Below, one piece after another: positions 16,957 through 27,800 of a stretch of DNA of 64,000 bases. Source of the DNA: Liolophura sinensis (Eukaryota; Mollusca; Polyplacophora; Chitonida; Chitonidae); assembly GCF_032854445.1 (NCBI RefSeq), contig NC_088302.1, positions 5,141,338 to 5,205,337 of the forward strand, in the 5' to 3' direction. The first letter of the stretch is position 1; each line of letters begins with the position of its first letter. The notes beneath the pieces are model-generated. The model searched no databases. It saw only the letters and a program-made list of their open reading frames with translations, and was not told where the DNA came from. The position numbers and the translations under genes were made by a program.

Positions 16957-19900
16957 ATGTTCTACACCAGGCCGTATTTCTGGTAACGATCTATACCAGA
17001 CCGTAATTCTGGTAATGCTCTATCCCAGGCCACATTTCTGGTAACGATCTAGACCAGGCCGTAATTCTGGTAGTGCTCTATCCCAGGCCGTAATTCTGGC
17101 AATGCCCCACACCAGGCCGTATTTCTGGTAACGATTTATACATGGCCATAATTCTGGCAATGCTCTGTCCCAGGCCGTAATTCTGGCAATGCCCTATACC
17201 AGGCCGTATTTCTGGTAACGATCTATACCTGGCCGTAATTCTGGCAATGCTCTATCCCAGGCCCATTTCTGGTAACGATCTATACCAGGCCGTAATTCTG
17301 GCAATGCTCTATCCCAGGCCACATTTCTGGTAACGATCTATACCACGCCGTAATTCTGGCAGTGCTCTATCCGAGGCCGTAATTCTGGTAACGATCTATA
17401 CCACGCCGTAATTCTGGCAATGGTCTATCCCAGGCCGTATTTCTGGTAAAATACCGGTCCGTAATATTGACAATGCTCTATCCCAGGCCTCATTTCTGGT
17501 AGCGATCTATACCACGCCGTAATTCTGGCAATGCTCTATCCCAGGTCGTCTTTCCTGTAACGATCTATACCAGGCGGTAACTCTGGCAATGGTCTATCCC
17601 AGGCCGTATTTCTGGTAACGATCTATACCACGCCGTAATTCTGGCAATGCTCTATCCGAGGCCACATTTCTGGTAACGATCTATACCACGCCGTAATTCT
17701 GGCAATGGTCTATCCCAGGCCGTATTTCTGGTAAAATACCGGTCCGTAATATTGACAATACTCTATCCCAGGCCTCATTTCTGGTGACGATCTATACCAC
17801 GCCGTAATTCTGGCAATGCTCTATCCCAGGTCGTCTTTCCTGTAACGATCTATACCAGGCGGTAACTCTGGCAATGGTCTATCCCAGGCCGTATTTCTGG
17901 AAACGATGTATACCAGTCCGTCATTCTGGTAATGCTCTATCCCAGGCCGTATTTCTGGTAACGATCTACACTAGGCCGTATTTCTGGCAATGCTCTATCC
18001 CAGGCCGCATTTCTGGTAAAGGTCTATATCAGGCCGTTTATTCCGGCAATGCTCTATCCCAGGCCACATTTCTGGTAACGATCTAGGCCAGCCCGGAATT
18101 CTGGTAACGATCTATACCAGGCCGTAATTCTGGCAATGCTCTATCCCAGGCCGCATTTCTGGTAACGGCCTATGTAGGGCCGTAATTCTGGTAACGATCT
18201 TTACTAGGCCGTATATCTGCCAATATTTCTGGTGACGATCTATACCGATCCGTAATATTGACAATGCTCTATCCCCGGCCACATTTCTGGTAACGATCTA
18301 TACCAGGCCGTAATTCTGGCAATGTTCTATCCCCGGCCCATTTCTGGTAACGATCTATACCACGCCGTAATTCTGGCAGTGCTCTATCCGAGGCCGTAAT
18401 TCTGGTAACGATCTATACTAGGCCGTAATTCTGGCAATGGTCTATCCCAGGCCCATTTCTGGTAAAATACCGGTCCGTAATATTGACAATGCTCTATCCC
18501 AGGCCTCATTTCTGGTGGCGATCTATACCACGCCGTAATTCTGGCAATGCTCTATCCCAGGTCGTCTTTCCTGTAACGATCTATACCAGGCGGTAACTCT
18601 GGCAATGGTCTATCCCAGGCCGTATTTCTGGTAACGATCTACACTAGGCCGTCATTCTGGCAATGCTCTATCCCAGGCCGCATTTCTGGTAAAGGTCTAT
18701 ATCAGGCCGTTATTCCGGCAATCCTCTATCCCAGGCCACATTTCTGGTAACAGCCTATGTAAGGCCGTAATTCTGGTAACGATCTTTACTAGGCCGTATA
18801 TCTGCCAATATTTCCGGTGATGATCTATACCGGTCCGTAATATTGACAATGCTCTATCCCCGGCCACATTTCTGGTGATCTATACCAGGCCGTAATTCTG
18901 GCAATGTTCTATCCCAGGCCCATTTCTGGTAACGATCTGTACCAGGCCGTAATTCTGGCAATGCTCTATCCCAGGCCACATTTCTGGTAACGATCTATAC
19001 CACGCCGTAATTCTGGCAGTGCTCTATCCGAGGCCGTAATTCTGGTAACGATCTATACTAGGCCGTAATTCTGGCAATGGTCTATCCCAGGCCGTATTTC
19101 TGGTAAAATTCCGGTCCGTAATATTGACAATGCTCTATCCCAGGCCTCATTTCTGGTAACGATCTATACCACGCCGTAGTTCTGGCAATGCTCTATCCCA
19201 GGTCGTCTTTCCTGTAACGATCTATACCAGGCGGTAACTCTGGCAATGGTCTATCCCAGGCCGTATTTCTGGAAACGATGTATACCAGTCCGTCATTCTG
19301 GTAATGCTCTATCCCAGGCAGTATTTCTGGTAACGATCTACACTAGGCCGTCATTCTGGCAATGCTCTATCCCAGGCCGCATTTCTGGCAAAGGTCTATA
19401 TCAGGCCGTTATTCCGGCAATGCTCTATCCCAGGCCACATTTCTGGTAACGATCTAGACCAGCCCGGAATTCTGGTAACGATCTATACCAGGCCGTAATT
19501 CTGGCAATGCTCTATCCCAGGCCACATTTCTGGTAACGATCTATACCAGGCCGTAATTCTGGCAATGTTCTATACCAGGCTACCTTTCTAGTAACGATCT
19601 ATATCACGCCGTAATTCTGGCAATACTCTATCCCAGGCCACATTTCTAGTAACGATCTATACCAGGCCGTATTTTTGGTAGCGATCTATACCAGGCCGTA
19701 TTTCTGGCAATGCTCTATCCCAGGCCACATTTCTGGTAACAATCTATACTAGGCCGTCATTCTGGCAATGGTCTGTCCCATGCCTCATTTCTGGTAACGG
19801 CCTATGTAAGGCCGTAATTCTGGTAACGATCTATACTAGGCCGTATGTCTGCCAATATTTCTGGTGACGATCTATTCTGGTGACGTAATTCTGGCAATGT

Positions 19901-20135
19901 TCTTTCCCAGGCCCATTTCTGGTAACAATGTTTACCACGCCGTAATTCTGGCAATGCTCTATCCCAGGTCGTCTTTCCTGTAACGATCTATACCAGGCAG
20001 TAACTCTGGCAATGGTCTATCCCAGGCCGTATTTCTGGTAACGATGTATACTAGGCCGTCATTCTGGCAATAGTCTGTCCCAAGCCACATTTCTGGTAAC
20101 GGCCTATATAAGGCGGTAATTCTAGTAATGATCTT
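16957..20135 (+). repeat. 3.2-kb satellite-like array, 58-bp dimer of 29-bp half units, higher-order
   Basis: Two half units alternate: one like gtaattctggcaatgctcta, the other like catttctggtaacgatctat, each ending in a form of ccaggcc. Their spacing is 29 and 58 bp. A rarer variant block (ataccggtccgtaatattga) recurs at 17,451, 17,736, 18,467 and, slightly altered, at 19,108. The stretch around 17,874-18,086 recurs at 19,246-19,449, exactly 1,372 bp apart. No credible coding frame. Confidence 0.92.
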
Positions 20136-20412
20136 CACTACACCGCCAGGTGGTATTTCCGTTCATCCTGTACCTCTGTTGGTATAAAGCTGACTTCTGT
20201 CTATAGATCATTGTTCTGGTAATGCCCTATACCAGGCCGTTATTCTGGTAATGATCTACACTACACTGCCAGGTGGTATTTCTGTTCATCCTGCACCCTT
20301 GCTGGTATAAAGCTTACCTCTGTCTGAAGATCATTATTCTGGTAATGCCCTATACTAGGCGGTTCATCTTCTACTTGTGTTGGTATAAAGCTAACTTCTG
20401 TCTATAGACCAA
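20130..20412 (+). repeat. three copies of a longer unit next to the 58-bp array
   Basis: The block ttggtataaagctgacttct (with small changes) appears three times, preceded by ggtggtatttccgttcatcc in two copies. Period is about 125 bp, shrinking in the last copy. The units contain pieces of the 58-bp array (ggtaatgccctata), so they are composite derivatives of it. Confidence 0.75.
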
Positions 20413-20874
20413 GGTGAAACATTTTGAAGTATGGGGCGCAAAAGAGTGATAAATATGTTTTTTTTTAATTGTTCCCCTTTAAAATGTACTCCAACCAGTG
20501 CTGTCACCCAAAATGTGACCTCTCCCAGAACTTTCCCTTAAATTTCTCTCTCTTTTTGCCATCCAGTTATATCTGCTCGCCTAATTTCTAGTAACAGCTT
20601 GATTTCGCCTATTGCTGAGCAGAGTACCGTGACTGGAGATAGTTGGCGGCGAAAGTCAACGCTCCCAAAGCGCCAGTCACGAGGCTTGTTGTCTGTGGAA
20701 AGCTGATCACCAGCTGTTGATGCCCGCCATTTAGTGACAACAATCCAAATCATCACAAGCGGTCTCGTGGCGGTGATTCGGTTAATGCCTTGAGGTGAAC
20801 AGCCGAAAAAAAGGGGATTAATAAATAGAATTGCTATCGGATAAGAAATCGATAGGGTGAAGGCGGCGGGCTAT

Positions 20875-20880
20875 CACGTG
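20875..20880. promoter_or_regulatory. E-box CACGTG upstream of the membrane protein gene
   Basis: A palindromic CACGTG lies in the GC-richer block that precedes the first exon. It is a possible bHLH site, by sequence match only. Confidence 0.3.
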
Positions 20881-21288
20881 ACAGAAGCTCTGGGGAGATG
20901 GTTTTCGTACTGTTATCCTCACTATTGCTGGCGCGCTAGCTGTAGTTTACCTGAGGCTTGCCTAATTTGCCAGGGTCGGAGTGTCACAAACTATACACGC
21001 CTATTGTAGACGGCTGTGAGCATCGCTCATTCTTCCGCACCATTTCGTGGAGCTATTTTCAGACCGGCAAACTGGCAACGCGATCCGCGCGCGTGCCATA
21101 ACATGAAGGTGGAGAGTTTAGCGTTGAGTACGTGTATAGCCCTCCGCCACTAAAATTCTGTTTCCAAGCCGACGAGGATTAACGAAACCGTCGCACAAAA
21201 CCGGCGCTGAGGATGATTTAAGGTGTTTCTTTGTCAAACAGCGTGGATGAGCTAGCCGCGGGAATCAGCCACCAGTACTTCCTCTGTC

Positions 21289-21298
21289 TTATATAGGT
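21289..21298 (+). promoter_or_regulatory. TATA-like core promoter
   Basis: ttatataggt sits at the end of a GC-richer, repeat-free block and about 290 bases before the candidate start codon at 21,583. A start of transcription near 21,320 would give a 5' leader of about 260 bases. Inferred from position and motif only. Confidence 0.4.
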
Positions 21299-21582
21299 GA
21301 CGGACGGGGCAGCGTGCACGACTGCCCGTAACTTGTGCAGACCAGAGGCGAGCTGAAGTCTGTTGTGCACCGTGTTTGTCATTGAAACAACCTACATATT
21401 AACAGGTCTGTGAACACGACGTGATAGAAGCGGAACATATGCTAAATACGATGACCCCTGAGGGGTAACTGCGACAAACTGTTGCTTAGAAGACACGCCG
21501 TGGGTCAGGGACATGGGTGCGGGTACCCCTGGAGAGAGGCAGGCTAGCTGACCCGTTCTGTGTTCAGAGAGCAGTATACAAC

Positions 21583-21831
21583 ATGTCACGGGGTGCCGGG
21601 GTGAGTATCACCCTGACAGGAACAGTGATTTTCTGTATTTTTATCTACTCGTTGTTTTCTGCCCTGTCTTTAGCGGTGTGGGCTAAGGCAACCCAGACGA
21701 ACACGTCATAGCCGGAATTGTACAGTGGGGGACTCCTATTGAAGACGACGACGGGAACACAGGGGGGCGTTCCCTGGCGAGACTAGAGCGAGAAGTTAGA
21801 ATACCTCGTCAGGAGCCGATCAGCACAACCG
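21583..21831 (+). CDS. candidate first exon: signal peptide, with one-base frame offset
   Basis: From ATG 21,583 the frame reads MSRGAGVSITLTGTVIFCIF and on through a long hydrophobic core to AVWAKA, a convincing signal peptide, but stops at TAG 21,709-21,711. The other frame is open from 21,687 to 21,831, reads HVIAGIVQWGTPIEDDDG and ends EPISTT. It enters a good donor (g|GTAGGT at 21,832) in phase 1, precisely the phase exon 28,850 requires. The two frames overlap at 21,687-21,708. A one-base loss (or two-base gain) there would explain the break. An assembly error, a null allele or a different transcript are all possible. Confidence 0.45.
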
Positions 21832-24800
21832 GTAGGTATAGCACATAGTTTGTTCAGATCTGGGTCGGTGAAAGATCAGATAAGATAAGTGATAAATCTG
21901 TGTAAGCACTACGCTAAAGGCATGCGCTGTATCGAATGTGCTTAAACTAATGTGATCTTTCCCCTTAATAGATATAGTCATCTTGCAATGATATAGATTG
22001 TATATGGTCAGATTACCTATGTCGTATTCCATGTGTAAACAGCAATGTTATTTCTGCAGGCATATGCCATTGTAAGACTGAATAATATCATCCACAGTTA
22101 CCAAAGAGGTGTTATTGTACTAAAAACAGATTTGAACTCAATGTTAGTTGATGCTGAAGGTTATTAGGGGATGCTGAAGGGTAGGGGATAGTGGGATGAA
22201 ATATGCTAAAGGTCAGGGATTGATGGAGGTCAGGGGTATGCTGAAGAATAGGGGAAGTTGAATATTAGAGGTGGTGGAGATAAGGGATGCTGAATGATGT
22301 TAGAGGATTCTGAAGGTTAGGAGTGCTGAAGGTCAGGGGATGGTGCGGGCCAGGGGACGTTGAAATGTCAGATGCAGGGGCGGTTGTTCAGAAGTATATT
22401 AAAAGTTAAGCTAGGCGTAAATTTTAATACTAGACGTTTCCTAATGCAAAATTAATGGCACTTTAGTCCAGATTAAAGTTAATATTGGGCTTAACTGCTA
22501 ATACACTATTCAATAACTGGGCCCTGAAGCTTACGGGATGATGGAGGTTGGGAGATACTGAAGGTTAAGGTATGATGAAGGTTTGTGGATGATGGAAAAT
22601 AAGGGATGATGGAGATTAGAGAATGCTGAAGGTTAGTGGATGATGGATAGTGAGGGATGATGGAGGTAGTGATGCTGAAGGTTAGGGGATGATGGAAGTT
22701 AGGGGAATGATGAGGGTAGAAGATGATTGAGATAAGGGATACTGAAGGTCAGGGATACTGAAGATTAAGGGCTGCTGAAAATCAGAGGATACTGTAGGTT
22801 AGGGTATGATGAAGCTTAGGTTATGGAATAGGTTAGGGAATGATGTAGATAAGGGAATGATGAAGGGTAGGGGATGATGAAGTTTTAGGTTATGGAAGAG
22901 GTTAGGGAATGATGTAGATAAGGGGATGCTGAAGGTTAGGGATGATGAAGTTAGGTTATGGAAAAGGTTAGGGAATGATGTAGATAAGGGGATGATGAAG
23001 GGTAGGGGATGATGAAGTTTAGGTTATGATAAAGGTTATAGAATGATGTAGATAAGGGGATGATGAAGGGTAGGGGATGATGAAGTTTAGGTTATGGAAA
23101 AGGTTAGGGAATGATGTAGATAAGGGGATGATGAAGGGTAGGGGATGATGAAGTTAGGTTATGGAAAAGGTTAGGGAATGATGTAGATAAGGGGATGATG
23201 AAGGGTAGGGGATGATGAAGTTAGGTTATGGAAAAGGTTAGGAATGATGTAGATAAGGGGATGATGAAGGGTAGGGGATGATGAAGTTAGGTTATGGAAA
23301 AGGTTAGGGAATGGTGTAGATAAGGGGATGATGAAGGGTAGGGGATGATAAAGGGTAGGGGATGATGAAGTTTAGGTTATGGAAAAGGTTAGGGAATGAT
23401 GTAGATAAGGGGATGCTGAAGGTTAGGGGATGATGAAGTTAGGTTATGGAAAAGGTTAGGGAATGATGTAGATAAGGGGATGATGAAGGGTAGGGGATGA
23501 TGAAGTTTAGGTTATGATAAAGGTTATAGAATGATGTAGATAAGGGGATGATGAAGGGTAGGGGATGATGAAGTTTAGGTTATGGAAAAGGTTAGGGAAT
23601 GATGTAGATAAGGGGATGATGAAGGGTAGGGGATGATGAAGTTTAGGTTATGATAAAGGTTATAGAATGATGCAGATAAAGCGATGCTGAAGGTTAGGGG
23701 AAGGATGAAACGCCTGGAAATAAGCAATGGTTGAAAGCAAAATTTACCCTGTAGAGGCATACTCCTATACTTGTTCACTGCTACTGTCAGGCCCTTGATC
23801 AATAAGGCTGTGTATTCGAATCCAGCGGTTTTAAGTCGGGAGACTTTTCACATACCTCGCGAGGATCGCGTAGTTTCCTTATCACACCGTCTTGAGTACG
23901 TTGTTAGACAGCAATCGGTACAGCTAAACATGATCTCTCCCACTTAAAGAAACAAATATTAAAGGTAGTGTGGTTATTTTCTTACTATTTGAAATTTGGT
24001 AGTATGAGTTAACGTTATCAAACAAACTCAATCGACATGAACACGCGGCCTTATAAGGTCGTAGCCTGAGGTATATCATCATGCACCATTACACAGACAG
24101 TGACAATGCAAACCTTTATTACACAACGGCTGTATTGAGGGAGCGGGGGAAAGGGCTGAATGGTGAGATGTTGTTTTGGTTGGAACACATGTGCAACGCT
24201 GCCTGTATTTGTTATGAATGTCACACAAAGTGGTGACTTTTTATTATATCTATATGCAAAATCTTGGATGTCAATAAACTATGAATCTAAGTGGCTGGGA
24301 AGCTCTTTTCATATACATGTGTGTTGCATTTTCTTAAGAAAACAAAAATAACGACAGGTGTAAACATATTTTATGGTTGACAGACTTTGTTTGAGACTCT
24401 TTTTATAACAGGTTAGGATTCATGGACTGAATACATTTAGCATAACACTGGACTGCCTAGTATCCGCGTTAACAGGTGACACAAAGTGGGTGAACCATCA
24501 GCACTTTGATACACTCACGTCGTTTGTCACCGGTAGCAACGTATATATCGCATGTCAGGACATCACCTGTGTTATCGTGCGTGCTTCGTGCTCTAAGATA
24601 TCGCCGCGACCTCTATCGATATATGTGCTTAAATACGCACGAGTTACCAGGGTGATATTGTCATAAACTAGTTTTCTCCTTACATTTTTTTCATGCCGTA
24701 AAGTACACGCCACATAATTAGTCACATGTCTCATACATGAATTGGCTTTACGAAATAATAAATACCCCTATAATTGCTCTCCATCCTGCATATATGCTTG

Positions 24801-27800
24801 AACATCATCATTGTAATGTTCGCTTCAATGTCTTACAATTCTTGTGATCTTATATGCCTTGCAATCCTTGTGATCTTATAGGTCCTACAATTCTTGTGAT
24901 CTTATAGGTCCTACAATTCTTGTGATCTTATAGGTCCTACAATTCTTGTGATCTTGTAGGTCTTACAATCCTTATGACCTTGTCGATTATTGGCACATGA
25001 AACGAAGGGGAACATAAGATCTGTCAACCAGTGATAATCAAACCCGTAGATTAAAAAAAAAAAATTACGCTCTAAAAAGCTGTTTTGCTGTCGTTAATTG
25101 GTTTTATTATTCAGGCTATAGACGGAGTATCTAGCTGTTGGCGGTGAGAGATTGTGATGCATGATTAAACCATGTCAGTGTTACTGGTAGCTTATTCTTT
25201 ATACCCTTGGGAAATCCCTTGGGAAGTTTCTTGGCTATAGTAGGGAGTGATTACATGACACTGGTTTGAAGTAACTGACGAATAAAGCGGTTGAAAATGA
25301 ACGAATACTGAAACGTTAAATTGACGATACATTATTACTCCGACCCCTTAAGAATGGATTATTGGGGGAAGTTTTCCGAGGATATTTAGTTTATTTTTAG
25401 ACTTCCCATTTACAAGAAAACCGCATATTTATATTCGAATCGCATTGGTTGTTAAAAGGCAGTACGTGATGTTGTAAGGCCCAATCGAAGAAAAGTGGAA
25501 GTATATATAGCGCGAAGTGTTAACTGGGTAAAACGCTTAGCATAAGTATGGAAATATCAGTCTATCGCTTATAGTGTATGCATGTCTCGATTCCTCATTG
25601 GTTGGAAGCAGCTGTCACGTGATACTTTGATTGTCAATCGAATTCAAAAGTTAGAATACCGGATATTGAGTATTCAACTGGTAAAATTTTTAGCCTTGGG
25701 ATGAATTTCTGGAAATATCTGTCTCTTTACCGCTGCTTCATAGATTACCTCTATCTCGGATTGTGATTGGATGCAATTTTAAACATCGCTGAAGCAAATA
25801 ACGTCGTGCACATTCAGTTTATCTTGGAAAACTTATATTAGGATAATGCCAACTATAATTGTGATGAAATGTGATATTGAATATGTCAGGATTGAAGACC
25901 TACTTGTTTATTTATTTGTTAGATTTTTTATCCGGTTAATCGATGGAGAAAACCCCACTTTCAGAGATGAAAGCTGGATTCGAACGCACGACATCAAGTT
26001 CATTGATCACGGTAGTCATAAAATAAGAACTGCAGACGATTTGACAAGTTATAGTGCCTGCCTGATTTGGTTAGATGATTCTCATACCATTTTCCCACCT
26101 AGAAAGTCTAGGGTTTAAAGCATGACGGATTTCTATGCATTAAACAAGCAAAAAAAGTGTACATCACATCTTTTTTCGCCTCCGCGCAGCATGAAAATGT
26201 GATCTTTTGTTCCCGAGGAAAACAGGCAATTAACGGAACCGTTATATATAACAAGCTCATAATAATTGGGAAATGATTCAGAATTACAAAAAAAAAAAAA
26301 AATAGTGTAACTGTGCATTGCTCTGCATGTTACTTCCGGGTAGATTCAGTGCGGTTTTACATGTTAATGACCATGTAGGCCATGACACAAATTTGCACGA
26401 TTTCCACAGTACAGATTTCAGTCACAGGATTGCCTCGGGCGTGGTATAAAAATACCCCATCAAGAATTAAAAACCAGTGTTCAACTGTGTTCGAACACCA
26501 AAAAAAAAAAAAAAAAAAAAAAAACCGGCTGATCCCATAAAGCTATGCAGGCTTAATGAACCCGCTTTCATCACGCAGCAGTGCCTCTGCGGCAGTTACA
26601 TAACCACACGCTGGACAAGTTAATTAATTAGGCCAAATTATACATTGGGGTGTTTTTACCTGCAGCAACAGGATGACCCATGTGCATGCATTGTGTGGAT
26701 GTAAACTGATGTAAAACTTTTTCTAGGCTACACCTGGTTACGTAAACATTTCTGCGCGCTGACATCAACACTCGCACGACTTGTCTTTATTTATAAGCCG
26801 TTATAAGGAGCTACAGCTGTTGCTCATGATATTCTCACCAACGGGGCTCTGACGGTTTCGAGGCGGAACTATCTTCACCAGGTGGTGGGCGAGTGAAATA
26901 TTGATTACCTAACTTATTGTCAATCACCAGATACTTCCGCGTCTGTAACAAAGGCCTGGTACTGACGGGAAATTCCTTGAGGAAATATGAGTATTTTGTT
27001 GACACCCACATGTAAATGGAAGATTTTAAGATTATGTTTACAGTAGATCGCGCCGGAAATGTCCAAACGTTTGATGTGATGTGATAATCTAGGTAGGAAC
27101 TGAACGTTTCGAGAAACTGTGAACTTTTTGTGGTAATGTTTTAGATCTTTCCTATAAGAGCCGTAACAGGTTAAACTTCTCTACCTTCTTAATTGATGTA
27201 TACCCTGACGTTTTCTCTTAGGTATACAAAGTTACTAATTACGTGTATTATATATCATATGATACTGTGTTATATACATGCATATCATACACAGCCCACG
27301 AGACGTTGTCAGTAGTTACCATGGAAAAACCCAGTAGGAGCTTGAAGTCTCGAAGTTTTCTTAGATTACGAAATTAGGGGTTTTGGGAGAGAGAAGAAAC
27401 AATTCATTTAAGGCATGGCACAATTGAGCGATCGAATACATTAGGAGAATATCTCCAGGAAGTGAAAGACATTCGTGGACAATGTTAATGAAGCTTATAT
27501 TCGGAAAGTCATAAAAGTAAAATAAACCATCAACTAAAACCGATATCAAAATTTTCGTACAAATTTCTGACTAATCCTTTATATAATGTATGACGCATGT
27601 CGCGTATATATTCGCTGCGAAGAGTTCCAGGATATCAGATATCATGTTCCACAAATGGAGTGTCGCTTCCTGTGAGGTTAAATGAATTACACTATTATAT
27701 CGTATTTCGGATCAGATAACTTTAAACGAGTGGAACGTTTGACACAGACTGAGTTTCACATTTGGTACATTGCTAGGTGTACCCCACGCTGTATAGCCTA

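Noticed and set aside
21601..21673. Short intron inside exon 1 (donor GTGAGT at 21,601, acceptor tctttag at 21,673) to reconcile the frames
   Set aside because: It would be only 73 bases, would remove the signal peptide core, and the resulting frame meets a stop; the frame needed is closed by TAA at 21,684.
21687..21711. Programmed -1 ribosomal frameshift between the signal peptide and ectodomain frames
   Set aside because: No X-XXY-YYZ slippery heptamer occurs in the overlap and I see no following stem or pseudoknot. An indel or other transcript structure is simpler.
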